In this document: piece by piece, positions 38,150-46,884 of the stretch
Numbering within the stretch: the stretch's first letter is position 1
How the letters are laid out: every line of letters begins with the position of its first letter
NCBI RefSeq assembly: GCF_003325955.1
Contig: NZ_CP030929.1
Location: forward strand, 1,364,001-1,428,000
DNA from: Aurantimicrobium sp. MWH-Uga1
GTDB taxonomy: Bacteria > Actinomycetota > Actinomycetes > Actinomycetales > Microbacteriaceae
DNA: 64,000 bases
Reading direction: 5' to 3'
Program-made: the position numbers and the translations under genes
Notes under the pieces: model-generated
Database searches by the model: none
What the model saw: the letters and a program-made list of their open reading frames with translations, nothing else
Told to the model about the DNA's origin: nothing

Positions 38150-38193
38150 TATATAACGCGAATCACACCATTGTCATTCCACTACATGTAGTG
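38150..38193 (-). promoter_or_regulatory. Promoter and palindrome for the 28-codon gene
   Basis: On the minus strand ATGACA (38177-38172), 16 bases, then TATATA (38155-38150) form a promoter. Directly upstream, 38180-38193 is the perfect 14-base palindrome CACTACATGTAGTG, a likely activator or repressor site. The remainder of the gap between 38194 and the decarboxylase start (38406) contains an alternative upstream part of that reading frame and no other gene. Confidence 0.55.
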
Positions 38194-38405
38194 TTTGAGA
38201 GTTTTTTTATGAGCTGCTGTGAGTTTGCCTAGAGAACCGCATATTTACGCGTTTTCTCGCCCAAAAAAACTTTTTTGGCTGCTGGGTTTCGGCGTGTCGA
38301 ACTTCCCCGGTAATGTGGTCTGAGCCCACCGAAGGGCCCCAGTCGCACGACACTCGTCGTGGCGGGCATTCGGTGGATGAAACACTGAAGTGGATGTCTC
38401 ACGAC

Positions 38406-39788
38406 ATGACAACTCCCAACGGCAATCACATGCACACTGTCGACCTCGAAACAATGAAGCTTCGCGAGCAAGTTTTTGAATACGCTCGCCGGCGCATGAA
38501 TTACGACCCACCACCGCTGGATGGGCCCAAAACCATCAGCCAGCTTCGTCAGGAAGTCCCTGAGACGGTCACTGAAGAAGGCTTAGGCGGATTGGAAGCA
38601 CTGAATCTTTTTGAGAATGTGCTTGCTGAGGCAACGATTTCCAACGACCACCCCAACTACCTTTCATTTATTCCCTGCGCTCCCACCGAGGCAGCAACAC
38701 TGTTCGACCTCATTGTCTCGGCTTCAACTATTTATGGTGGCTCCTGGATGGAGGGTGCCGGTGCGGTGTATGCCGAGAACCAGGTTCTCGAATGGTTAGC
38801 CCGCGAAGCTGGCTTGCCAGAAGGCGCTGGAGGCGTTTTTGTGCAGGGTGGAACCCTGGGAAACCTCTCTGCTCTTGTTGCTGCACGTCACACTGCCACA
38901 GAGGCTCTCAAGGCCGCTGGGAAGCCAGTTCCAGCGCGCTGGCGCTTTGCCTGCAGCTCTGAAGCTCACTCCTCTCTCAAAGCAGCAGCCCGTGTGATGG
39001 ATGTGGATATTGTTCCTGTTCCCGTCAACACAGAAGGCCGCCTCACCGGCCAGGCACTTGCCGAGACGCTCGAAGGCAACTGGGACGGCATCTTTGCCGT
39101 GGTGGCTACCGGCGGAACTACCAACTTTGGCATCGTAGATGAACTCGAAGAAGTAGGTAAGGTCACCAAGGCACACGATGTATGGTTCCACGTGGACGGC
39201 GCCTACGGCATCGCCGCGATGCTGGCGCCGAGCACGAAGCACCTCTTCGCAGGCGTTGCACTCGCAGATTCGTTCATTGTTGACCCACACAAGTGGTTGT
39301 TTGCACCCTTTGACGCCTGTGCTTTGGTGTACCGTGATCCCGAGCTTGGACGTATCACTCACACCCAGCACGCTGAGTACCTTGACGCACTCGAGAACCC
39401 TGAAGAGTGGAACCCCAGCGACTACGCCTACAACCTCACCCGTCGCCCCCGTGGTCTTCCTCTCTGGTTCTCATTAGCAACCTATGGTGTCTCTGCTTAC
39501 CGCGAAGCTATTGAACAGAACATTCAATTGGCCTACAAGATCGCAGACGAGATTCGTCGCCGCCCTGATCTGGAACTAGTTCGTGACCCTCAACTCTCAG
39601 TTGTGGTGTTCGTCAAGAAAGGCTGGGCTCTCGAGGATTACACCCGTTGGTCAAACAAACTCCTCGCCGATGGAATCGGTTTCGTTGTTCCAAGTTCCCA
39701 CAAGGGTGAACCCAACACGCGCTTTGCCATTGTGAACCCCCGAACAACTTATGAATCTTTGGTTCAAATACTCGACACGATGGTCTAA
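38406..39788 (+). CDS. PLP-dependent group II amino-acid decarboxylase
   Basis: A decarboxylase of the aromatic-L-amino-acid/2,4-diaminobutyrate type. Visible: STIYGGSWMEGAGAVYAENQVLEWL, VFVQGGTLGNLSALVAARH, and the Schiff-base lysine in VDPHKWLFAPFDACAL. Several in-frame starts exist (38313, 38394, 38406); conserved sequence begins near HTVDLETMKL, so I use 38406 (460 residues) with low confidence. The agmatine deiminase gene follows by 19 bases, which suggests an amine or arginine link. True arginine decarboxylases normally belong to other fold types, so the substrate could also be an aromatic or diamino acid. Confidence 0.82.
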   Translation: MTTPNGNHMHTVDLETMKLREQVFEYARRRMNYDPPPLDGPKTISQLRQEVPETVTEEGLGGLEALNLFENVLAEATISNDHPNYLSFIPCAPTEAATLFDLIVSASTIYGGSWMEGAGAVYAENQVLEWLAREAGLPEGAGGVFVQGGTLGNLSALVAARHTATEALKAAGKPVPARWRFACSSEAHSSLKAAARVMDVDIVPVPVNTEGRLTGQALAETLEGNWDGIFAVVATGGTTNFGIVDELEEVGKVTKAHDVWFHVDGAYGIAAMLAPSTKHLFAGVALADSFIVDPHKWLFAPFDACALVYRDPELGRITHTQHAEYLDALENPEEWNPSDYAYNLTRRPRGLPLWFSLATYGVSAYREAIEQNIQLAYKIADEIRRRPDLELVRDPQLSVVVFVKKGWALEDYTRWSNKLLADGIGFVVPSSHKGEPNTRFAIVNPRTTYESLVQILDTMV

Positions 39789-39807
39789 CTAGGAATACGG
39801 TCTAATC

Positions 39808-40836
39808 GTGACAACTCCAAAATTCCACATGCCAGCTGAGTGGGCTGAGCATGAGCGCACGTGGATGGCCTGGCCCTCTTCTGGTTACACCCTCGGAGAA
39901 ACTGAAGAGCTCGCTGATGAAGCACGTAAGTGTTGGTCTGATGTGGCCAACACCATCGTGAGATTTGAGCCGGTCACCATCCTGGTTGATCCCAGTGCCG
40001 TTGACGAAGCTAAGAAGTGGTTAGACCCCCAGGTTGACATTCTCATCGCTGAGCTTGATGACGCATGGATGCGTGATATCGGTCCCACGTTCGTTCGCGA
40101 CAGCTCAGGAAAACTTGCAGGCGTGAACTGGATTTTCAACGGCTGGGGTGGTCAAAGCTGGGCAAGCTGGGAACACGATTCCCAAGCAGCCACCGCGATT
40201 TTGGACTCTCTCGGTGTTCCCCGGATTGACTCCCCGCTGACCAATGAGGGTGGCGGTATCCACGTCAATGGTTCACGCACCGTCATGATTACCGAAACAG
40301 TTCAGCTTGATCCAGGTCGTAATCCTGACTGGACCAAAGAACAAGTAGAAGCAGAACTTCATCGCACGCTCGGTGTGGATCACGTGATTTGGATGCCCCG
40401 AGGACTAACTCGCGACTACGACGAGTTTGGAACACGTGGGCACATCGACATTGTGGCCTGTTTCGCTAATGAGGACACTGTCCTCTTTCACGATCAGAAA
40501 AACCAAGAACACCCTGACTATTGGATTAGCCAAGAAGTGCGCAGAGTTCTCAAAGCAGCTCGCGATTCAGAGGGAAACAAACTCAACGTGATTTCAGTCC
40601 CTGCCCCTGAAGTGTTACAGGATGACGAAGGGTGGGTGGACTACAGCTATATCAATCACTACGTGTGCAATGGTGCCGTGATTTTGTGCGCCTTCGATGA
40701 CGCAAATGATGAGAAGGCGAAGAAGGTGCTCGCCAAGGCATACCCCGGTCGTGAAATCGTACTCGTGGATGCACGCCCGCTATTTGCACGTGGTGGCGGT
40801 ATTCACTGCATTACGCAGCAGCAACCAAAGGCATAG
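39808..40836 (+). CDS. aguA: Agmatine deiminase
   Basis: Converts agmatine to N-carbamoylputrescine and ammonia. The 342 residues show the guanidino-group-modifying fold: HERTWMAWP (12-20), DDAWMRDIGPTFV (the Asp-Arg-Asp substrate grip), NEGGGIHVNG and the catalytic cysteine in GGGIHCITQQQP (C334). The start is GTG at 39808. N-carbamoylputrescine amidohydrolase (AguB) is not seen in the window, so completion of putrescine synthesis would need a gene elsewhere. Likely in an operon with the upstream decarboxylase. Confidence 0.93.
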   Translation: MTTPKFHMPAEWAEHERTWMAWPSSGYTLGETEELADEARKCWSDVANTIVRFEPVTILVDPSAVDEAKKWLDPQVDILIAELDDAWMRDIGPTFVRDSSGKLAGVNWIFNGWGGQSWASWEHDSQAATAILDSLGVPRIDSPLTNEGGGIHVNGSRTVMITETVQLDPGRNPDWTKEQVEAELHRTLGVDHVIWMPRGLTRDYDEFGTRGHIDIVACFANEDTVLFHDQKNQEHPDYWISQEVRRVLKAARDSEGNKLNVISVPAPEVLQDDEGWVDYSYINHYVCNGAVILCAFDDANDEKAKKVLAKAYPGREIVLVDARPLFARGGGIHCITQQQPKA

Positions 40837-40838
40837 CC

Positions 40839-40994
40839 TTACTTCTGCTCTTCAGCTGTTCCCCGAAGGACATCTACTTGATGTTCCATCATTTTCGCGA
40901 GCTTATCCATCTTCTGATACTCCTCAGAGGATGAATCAGGACGGCCTGTGGTGGGGTACGAAGCGGCGGGACGTTCACTATTGTGTTCAGACAT
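40839..40994 (-). CDS. Small hypothetical protein (51 residues)
   Basis: Not previously apparent as a large ORF. ATG at 40994 is 9 bases after the alcohol dehydrogenase stop; the Shine-Dalgarno AGGAG overlaps that stop (TAGGAG). The product starts MSEHNSERPAASYPTTGRPD, continues with a charged helix rich in Met, Glu and Lys (EYQKMDKLAKMMEHQVD) and ends RGTAEEQK. No membrane segment or cysteine. It is the last gene of the catabolic hpaE operon; function is unknown. Confidence 0.65.
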   Translation of the reverse strand: MSEHNSERPAASYPTTGRPDSSSEEYQKMDKLAKMMEHQVDVLRGTAEEQK

Positions 40995-41003
40995 CGTCAG
41001 CTC

Positions 41004-42062
41004 CTAAATTGTCTGCGCATCGATGACGAAACGGAATTGGACATCACCTGCGACAACGCGATCATAAGCCTCGTTGATGTAGTCGGCATTGATGAGTTCA
41101 ATATCAGCGACGATGTTGTGTTCACCGCAGAAGTCCAACATTTCTTGGGTCTCACGAGTTGACCCAATCTGAGATCCAGCAATAGAGCGGTGACGTTTCA
41201 TCAACTTAGGCAGCGAGAATGAGTGGGTCATGTTCCCTACTGCACCCACGACGACATAGCTGCCGTCTTGACCAAGGAGGTCAAGGTATGGGTTCATGTC
41301 GTGGTCCCCAGGGAGTGTCGAGATGATGAGATCAAACTTTTCAGCGGCGGCCTTCATTGCATCTTTATCACTTGTGATCAGAACTTCATCTGCACCAAGA
41401 GACTTACACAACTCAACCTTTTCAGGGCTTGTGGTCAATGCGACGGTGTGGGCACCAAGTGCATGTGCAAACTTCACAGCCATGTGTCCAAGACCACCAA
41501 CACCTGCTACTCCGACGGTCTTTCCTGGGCCTGCACCCCAGTGCTTCAAGGGGGAATAGACAGTGATTCCAGCACACAGTAACGGCGCGGCAGCAGCTTT
41601 GTCGAGATTTTCAGGAATGCGGTAGACGAACTTTTCCGTGGTCACGATTTCGCGTGAGTATCCACCATAGGTGAAAGAACCAGGCATGTAGGGATCGGCT
41701 TCGGCATAAGTGAGCAAAGGACCAGCCGGGCCTTGGCAAAAGTGCTCATCTCCTGCAATGCAGTTGTCACATTCTCCACAGCTTTTGACGATAACGCCAA
41801 CACCCACAAGGTCACCAAGGGAATATTTGGTTACCTTGTCGCCGACTTCAACGACGCGACCAATGATTTCGTGACCTGGAACGGCGGGGTAGGGCATATC
41901 TCCCCAATCACCCCGAACGGTGTGAATGTCCGAGTGACAAATTCCTGAGTATTCAATTGCAATGCGCACGTCCTCTGGCAGGACATCACGACGTGTGATT
42001 TCAAATGTTTCCAGAGGTGCTTTTTCTGACTTTGCTCCTACAGCGCGAACCTGAGTGGTCAT
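41004..42062 (-). CDS. Zinc-dependent alcohol dehydrogenase (cinnamyl/YahK type)
   Basis: A medium-chain alcohol dehydrogenase of 352 residues (start ATG 42062 with AAAGG upstream; the frame extends 19 codons further into the reductase gene). Zinc sites: catalytic Cys in SGICHSDIH, GHE, and the structural four-cysteine lobe CGECDNCIAGDEHFC. NAD(P) is bound at VGVAGVGGLGHMAV. YahK-like enzymes reduce or oxidise a broad set of primary alcohols and aldehydes, including aromatic ones, which would fit the ring-cleavage genes upstream. It lies 43 bases downstream of the ferredoxin reductase. Confidence 0.9.
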   Translation of the reverse strand: MTTQVRAVGAKSEKAPLETFEITRRDVLPEDVRIAIEYSGICHSDIHTVRGDWGDMPYPAVPGHEIIGRVVEVGDKVTKYSLGDLVGVGVIVKSCGECDNCIAGDEHFCQGPAGPLLTYAEADPYMPGSFTYGGYSREIVTTEKFVYRIPENLDKAAAAPLLCAGITVYSPLKHWGAGPGKTVGVAGVGGLGHMAVKFAHALGAHTVALTTSPEKVELCKSLGADEVLITSDKDAMKAAAEKFDLIISTLPGDHDMNPYLDLLGQDGSYVVVGAVGNMTHSFSLPKLMKRHRSIAGSQIGSTRETQEMLDFCGEHNIVADIELINADYINEAYDRVVAGDVQFRFVIDAQTI

Positions 42063-42105
42063 GATATGCCTTTCACATCGTTGAGAAGTAAATCTGAATT
42101 TGTAA

Positions 42106-43320
42106 TTATGAAGCTGCAATGCCCACTTTATTGCGGTAACCCATGACTTTCGAACGCATGCCTATTCCGCATACTCCCACCATGTCATCACCCTTGAAAT
42201 ATCCGTAGATGCACTCTCCGCCGACTTCCCCTTCAAGCAGTCGAACGTCTTCACCTTGATCTAACAATCCGTAAGCAAGCAGGCTCACCTCAAATTGATC
42301 ACTCCAGAACGAAGGGATGGGTGCAAAGTTCTTCGCAAGCTCTGTTGCGTGTGCCTCGAGATCTTCTCCCAATTGCAGAGCAACCTGCTTACCAACCTTT
42401 CGTGCCATTTCTGTCGGAATATTCCAGTGCTCAACTCGACGAGTTGTGGGGTCAAACTGTGGGATGGGGAAACGGGCAACATCACCAATTGCATAGACGT
42501 TGCTCCATGGAGTTCCATCTTTGCGAAGTGCGTGCAGTGTGGAATTGACATGAACTCCCGATTCGATGTCAATGTCATTTCCCTCTAAAAACTCGGTGTT
42601 CGGAAGAGAGCCGATGGACTCAATCAGAACATCACATTCCAGAGTTTCCCCGTTATCCAACACAACACCGGTGACCTTCTCCTCCCCCAGGATCTCAGTC
42701 AAAAAAGTATTCATCACAAAGCGAACACCGTGTGCTTCGTGACGACGCTGAATATCTTCAGCAAGCTGCTGCCCAAGCGGACGCAACATAGGAACCGGTC
42801 CCCTGCCTACTACAGTGACAGAGGCACCGAGCTTTGTTGCCGTGGCAGCTGCTTCACATCCGATGAAACCTGCACCGTAGACGACAACCTTCGCCCCTTG
42901 TTTTAGTTCTGCTCTCAGCGCCATTGCGTCATCAAGAGTGCGGATTGCGTGAGCACCAGAATTTGGCTTGCCAGGCAAATCTAGTCTGCGTGGACGAAGG
43001 CCGGTTGCAATAATGAGGCAGCTGTAATCCAGAACCTGACCGTCTGCAAGAGTGACTGATTGTGTGTCAAGATCCGCACTGACGACTGCGTTGCCTAACA
43101 CCCACTCGACATCGTCAAGTACCTCTGAAAGAGGAAAAGCCACGGCGGCGTGGTCTACCTGTTCAGCGAGAACCTCTTTGGACAGCGGTGGTCGGTTATA
43201 GGGAGCGTGTGGTTCGTCGCCAATGACGACCAAACGACCCTCATAACCACTCTTCCGAAGTGTTTCCGCGGCGCGAAGTCCACCCATTGAGGCCCCGACA
43301 ACAATTACGGGACGGGTCAT
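42106..43320 (-). CDS. FAD-dependent ferredoxin reductase for the P450 system
   Basis: A 404-residue reductase of the putidaredoxin/rubredoxin reductase type. N-terminal FAD motif IVVGASMGGLRAAETL; PPLSKEVL; the NAD-binding motif VVYGAGFIGCEAA; and a late FAD-binding VYAIGDVARFP. It would take electrons from NAD(P)H to the [3Fe-4S] ferredoxin encoded 9 bases upstream and so to the cytochrome P450 at 48.2 kb. Similar proteins also serve ring-hydroxylating dioxygenases, but no oxygenase large subunit is present here. Confidence 0.88.
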   Translation of the reverse strand: MTRPVIVVGASMGGLRAAETLRKSGYEGRLVVIGDEPHAPYNRPPLSKEVLAEQVDHAAVAFPLSEVLDDVEWVLGNAVVSADLDTQSVTLADGQVLDYSCLIIATGLRPRRLDLPGKPNSGAHAIRTLDDAMALRAELKQGAKVVVYGAGFIGCEAAATATKLGASVTVVGRGPVPMLRPLGQQLAEDIQRRHEAHGVRFVMNTFLTEILGEEKVTGVVLDNGETLECDVLIESIGSLPNTEFLEGNDIDIESGVHVNSTLHALRKDGTPWSNVYAIGDVARFPIPQFDPTTRRVEHWNIPTEMARKVGKQVALQLGEDLEAHATELAKNFAPIPSFWSDQFEVSLLAYGLLDQGEDVRLLEGEVGGECIYGYFKGDDMVGVCGIGMRSKVMGYRNKVGIAAS

Positions 43321-43329
43321 CAGCTGAAC

Positions 43330-43527
43330 TTAGTCTGCTTTTGTGAAAGAAATTGCCTGCATAGGGCAGATGTCTACTGCGAGCTGGACATTGTCCTGTT
43401 CGCTGTCATCCGCCGTTGCTTCGTATTCCAGCTTGTCGTCATCGTTAAGACGGAATACGTTCGGTGCATCAAATACGCACTGTCCGTAGTGCTGGCACTT
43501 TTCCATGTCGACATGAATCTTGAGCAT
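43330..43527 (-). CDS. [3Fe-4S] ferredoxin (P450 partner type)
   Basis: A 65-residue ferredoxin with three cluster cysteines, C11, C17 and C54 (CQHYGQC and DICPMQAI). The fourth position of a [4Fe-4S] motif is Tyr14 here, so a [3Fe-4S] cluster is expected. Such ferredoxins are classic partners of actinobacterial P450s. It overlaps the FAH gene by one base (TAATG). The nearest P450 is on the opposite strand 4.7 kb away but carries the same operator motif. Confidence 0.93.
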   Translation of the reverse strand: MLKIHVDMEKCQHYGQCVFDAPNVFRLNDDDKLEYEATADDSEQDNVQLAVDICPMQAISFTKAD

Positions 43528-44405
43528 TATTCTTTTTCCTCCACGGTTGATGGATATAGGTCTTTAGAGGGTGTGCGAATTCCGCGGAACTCCCAATCCC
43601 CTCCTAAAGCGGTTGAAATTACTTCTTCACTCTCAGTGGGTTGCGCTCCCACGTCTGTGCGGATCGGAGTGGGGCCGACGACGATGTGGTTAGTCAACCT
43701 ACCGAGGCCTTCAACTTCAACCTCGACAACGTCACCAGGTTGAACCGGACGTGAGAACGCAGGGGTTCCTGAGAAGAGCATGTCACCAGGAACCAAGGTG
43801 ATGGTGCGCGCAATATCTGCAACCAGATAGTGCATGTCCCATTCCATGTTGTCTGTGTTGTCTTCTTGCTTGACCTCGCCGTTGACATAGGTGCGAATCA
43901 TCTTGTTGCGGAAGTCCCAGTCGGTGACCAAACCTGGGCCAACAGGTGCCAGGGTGTCTGATCCCTTCACGCGCAACATGGAGCCTGCGTCGGTGTCGCG
44001 GAAGTCGTGCAGACCGTAGTCGTTACCCACGGTGTATCCGGCGATGTAGTCGCCGGCTTCTTCAGGGCTGATGTTGCGGCAAGTCTTGCCGATCACAATT
44101 ACGATTTCACCCTCATAGTTCAACCACTTGCAGCCTTCGGGGCGCACAACAGCACCTTTGTGGCTGTTGATCGCCGTGATGGGCTTGTGAAAATAGGTGG
44201 GTGCATCAGGGAGCTTGGTCATGAACTCCTTGGTGCGGCTGTCATAGTTCAAGTGAACGGCGATGATCTTGGTGGGCTCCGAAGGCGGCAGGTGTTGCGC
44301 ATCTTCGATAGCCACGCGACGACCGTCGGCGGCAACGAGGAACTCTCCGTCGCGCACGGTTTGCACCGCAGCGCCGTCAAGCAGGATTCGACGATATTCA
44401 GTCAC
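43527..44405 (-). CDS. Fumarylacetoacetate hydrolase-family protein (HpaG-like)
   Basis: A 292-residue FAH-fold enzyme (C-terminal domain from about residue 45). The metal-binding region includes LNYEGEIVIVIGKTCRNISPEEA and NDYGLHDFRD, then KGSDTLAPVGP and LVPGDMLFSGTPAFSRPVQPGD. In homoprotocatechuate degradation the FAH protein HpaG isomerises and decarboxylates the ring-cleavage product, which fits the neighbours hpaD and hpaE. The GTG start overlaps the hpaD stop by 8 bases. Other FAH activities (fumarylpyruvate, acylpyruvate hydrolysis) remain possible. Confidence 0.88.
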   Translation of the reverse strand: MTEYRRILLDGAAVQTVRDGEFLVAADGRRVAIEDAQHLPPSEPTKIIAVHLNYDSRTKEFMTKLPDAPTYFHKPITAINSHKGAVVRPEGCKWLNYEGEIVIVIGKTCRNISPEEAGDYIAGYTVGNDYGLHDFRDTDAGSMLRVKGSDTLAPVGPGLVTDWDFRNKMIRTYVNGEVKQEDNTDNMEWDMHYLVADIARTITLVPGDMLFSGTPAFSRPVQPGDVVEVEVEGLGRLTNHIVVGPTPIRTDVGAQPTESEEVISTALGGDWEFRGIRTPSKDLYPSTVEEKE

Positions 44406-45306
44406 GTGAGAGAACCATATCCTTTGGAAGTGGGAAGCCGCCTTCGGGCTTCGGGAAGTAGATGTGAACCTGACCGGTGCCGACCGAGTTCTCGTAGTCT
44501 GAGTACATCACACCTTTGGAGGTGTTGGCCTCTTCACCAATGGCTCCAGCCATGGTGAGGTAGTGGCTGAAGTTAGCCTCAGGCTTGAACTTGAGGAACT
44601 CAGGCATGGTCTCAAGAACTCGCTTGTGATCTCCAGCTTTGAACCATTCAATGCGCTCTTCATCTGCAGCCCGTGCTTCTGGAGAGAAGATGTGGCTAGG
44701 GTCACTTGCTTCGTGCTTCCGCAAATCACGCAGCTTGTAGAAAGTGTGTGAGAGTGCACCAGAAGCCAAGAGAAGTACCTTGCGGTCTGAGTCACGGATG
44801 GCTTCACCGAGTGCACGACCTGCACGCAGGAAGTCTTCGGTGGTTGCGGTCTGGCACACCGAGACGGAAACCCACCGCTTGTCGAGGCCCTTACCGAGGT
44901 AGTCCCACAGGTTGACGGTGGCATACATAATGGGAAGGTAGGGGTCGGAAATGGGAGTAATCCATGTTCCGTTCTTTTCGTCATACTTGACGACAGACTC
45001 GGCTAGCTCACGGTCACCCCTAAAGGAGTAGGGAATCTGGGACATTCCACGAGGAAGTTCTTCCGCGGTGTACTTCCCCTCTCGGTGATCGTGCGACGTA
45101 ATCACGAACTCGACGGTGGTGGCCCAGTGAGAGTCGAGCACAATCACGGTGTCGTAATCCAGCTTCTCCATCACGTCCTTGCGGAACTTTTCGAAACCAG
45201 GGACAAGAGAGATTTCTTTGCCCTCATTGAGCTCAAGGCGAGTCTCTTTAGGGAGCATGACTGTGGGTACGTGCGCAAGAATTGCTGCGCCTACTACTTC
45301 GCCCAT
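44398..45306 (-). CDS. hpaD: 3,4-dihydroxyphenylacetate 2,3-dioxygenase, class III extradiol
   Basis: A ring-cleaving dioxygenase of the LigB/HpaD superfamily that opens homoprotocatechuate at the meta position. The ATG at 45306 gives MGEVVGAAILAHVP with the metal-binding H12. Further family features are VLDSHW, ITSHDHREG, and SGALSHTF; metal ligands are expected to be two His and one Glu. The product is 302 residues. It starts 2 bases after the hpaE stop. Substrate is assigned from family resemblance and the hpaE neighbour; other catecholic acids are possible. Confidence 0.85.
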   Translation of the reverse strand: MGEVVGAAILAHVPTVMLPKETRLELNEGKEISLVPGFEKFRKDVMEKLDYDTVIVLDSHWATTVEFVITSHDHREGKYTAEELPRGMSQIPYSFRGDRELAESVVKYDEKNGTWITPISDPYLPIMYATVNLWDYLGKGLDKRWVSVSVCQTATTEDFLRAGRALGEAIRDSDRKVLLLASGALSHTFYKLRDLRKHEASDPSHIFSPEARAADEERIEWFKAGDHKRVLETMPEFLKFKPEANFSHYLTMAGAIGEEANTSKGVMYSDYENSVGTGQVHIYFPKPEGGFPLPKDMVLSRD

Positions 45307-45308
45307 GA

Positions 45309-46772
45309 TTATTCCTTCCATCCATTTGGTGAAACTACGGTGTTCTTTACATCTGCATAGAAGTCGAAGGACCATGTGCCGCCATCGCGACCAATACCCG
45401 ACTTCTTGGATCCCCCGAATGGTGCACGCAGGTCACGAACAAAGAAGCAGTTGACCCAGATAGTTCCGGCCACAATCTCGTCAGTGATCTTCTTGGCGTG
45501 GTCCTTGTTTCCGGAGACGACTACAGCAGCCAGACCAAACTCTGTGCCGTTTGCTTTCTCAATGACTTCCTCATCGGTACTGAAGGTCATCATGCACAGT
45601 ACAGGACCAAAGATTTCGCTAGAGACGATCTCAGAACCGGGGGTTGGGTTCTTCACCAAGGTTGGTTTGAAGAACAGTCCGCCCAACTCTTCATTGGGTT
45701 CACCGCCCCAAACAATCTCTTGACCTTCAGCCTTGGCGCGATCAACAAATCCCTTGACCCGATCAAAGTGGACTTGGTGTATTTGTGGGCCAATGTCGGT
45801 GCCCTCATCACGTGGGTCACCCTGCTTGATTGCGGCCGCCTTTTCTCCAAACTTTTTCGCAAACTCATCAGCCACGTTTTCATGAACGAAAATACGCGTT
45901 CCTGACAGACATACCTGCCCAGCGTTGTCGTATTGTTCAACCGCAATTTCTGCAGCGAGGTCAAGATCTGCATCCTCGAGAACAATCATGGGGCTCTTGC
46001 CGCCGAGCTCGAAGGAGCAGGGTGTCAGGTTGTCAGCTGCTGCACGTGCGATGGCCTTGGCGGTGGGAACTGAGCCAGTGAAGGAGATGCGGTTGATATC
46101 AGGGTGAGCAACCAGCGCTGCTCCAGCTTCTTTTCCGTAACCTTGCACAACGTTGAAGACACCATCGGGAATACCCGCCTGCTTGGTTAAGTCCGCAAAG
46201 AAGGAGGCGCTCAAAGGAGTCCACTCCGCCGGCTTGAGCACGACAGTGTCTCCAGCGGCGAGCGCGGGACCAATCTTCCACGTTGCCAACATCAAGGGTG
46301 CGTTCCACGGAGTGATCAGTGCTGCCACACCGGAAGGGTCCCAGCTGATGTTGTTGGTGTGACCACGAGTTTCGAAGGGCTCATGGTGTAGGTCGTTGAG
46401 TGCCCAGTCTGCGAAGAAACGAATGTTCATTGCCACGCGAGGCATGACTCCCCTGCGGTGGGAGCGCAGTAATGAACCATTGTCCATAGTTTCGAGTTGT
46501 GACAGAGTCTCGTTGTTTTCCTCTACCAGGTCAGCAAGTTTGTGAAGCAGTACGCCGCGACCTTGGGGGCCGAGCTTGGCCCAGGCGGGAAAAGCAGCAC
46601 GTGCTGCTGCAACAGCAGCATCCACCTCTTCTTGCCCACCACGAGAAATTTCTCCGAGGAAAGTTCCGTCAATCGGCGATGTGTTGGTGTAGGTCTGAGC
46701 TGAGGAGACGCGCTGACCGCCAATGTAGTGGCGGGTGTCGATCTCGGCACCGGCGACGCTGATTGTGCTCAT
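45309..46772 (-). CDS. hpaE: 5-carboxymethyl-2-hydroxymuconate-semialdehyde dehydrogenase
   Basis: A 487-residue aldehyde dehydrogenase with ITPWNAPLMLATWKIGPAL, ISFTGSVPTAKAIA, the general base in FELGGKSP and the nucleophilic Cys in AGQVCLSGTR. The MDNGSLLRSHRRGVMPRVAMN segment resembles HpaE-type enzymes. It would oxidise the semialdehyde made by HpaD. It heads a seven-gene minus-strand operon (hpaE, hpaD, FAH, ferredoxin, reductase, alcohol dehydrogenase, small protein). The divergent PuuD-like gene shares an operator-bearing promoter region. Confidence 0.87.
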   Translation of the reverse strand: MSTISVAGAEIDTRHYIGGQRVSSAQTYTNTSPIDGTFLGEISRGGQEEVDAAVAAARAAFPAWAKLGPQGRGVLLHKLADLVEENNETLSQLETMDNGSLLRSHRRGVMPRVAMNIRFFADWALNDLHHEPFETRGHTNNISWDPSGVAALITPWNAPLMLATWKIGPALAAGDTVVLKPAEWTPLSASFFADLTKQAGIPDGVFNVVQGYGKEAGAALVAHPDINRISFTGSVPTAKAIARAAADNLTPCSFELGGKSPMIVLEDADLDLAAEIAVEQYDNAGQVCLSGTRIFVHENVADEFAKKFGEKAAAIKQGDPRDEGTDIGPQIHQVHFDRVKGFVDRAKAEGQEIVWGGEPNEELGGLFFKPTLVKNPTPGSEIVSSEIFGPVLCMMTFSTDEEVIEKANGTEFGLAAVVVSGNKDHAKKITDEIVAGTIWVNCFFVRDLRAPFGGSKKSGIGRDGGTWSFDFYADVKNTVVSPNGWKE

Positions 46773-46802
46773 GGGTCAGGTCCTCACATCGTCGTGTTGA
46801 AG

Positions 46803-46826
46803 TAATCATTCGTATACTAATGATTA
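46803..46826. promoter_or_regulatory. MarR-box 1 (hpaE / puuD-like divergent promoter)
   Basis: TAATCATT and AATGATTA are perfect 8-base arms around CGTATACT. The spacer has the same length and nearly the same sequence as the four other copies of this motif (N-GTATCC-N). It overlaps the -10 box (TAATAA at 46829-46824, with TTGTGT at 46851-46846) of the hpaE promoter. Confidence 0.75.
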
Positions 46827-46884
46827 TTACTAGGATATAAAAGTCACACAAGATAAATCAGACATTTATTTGAAAGGTGTGCTG

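Noticed and set aside
46669-46851. Possible 60-residue gene antisense to the hpaE promoter region
   Set aside because: It overlaps the operator and the hpaE start without its own start signal.
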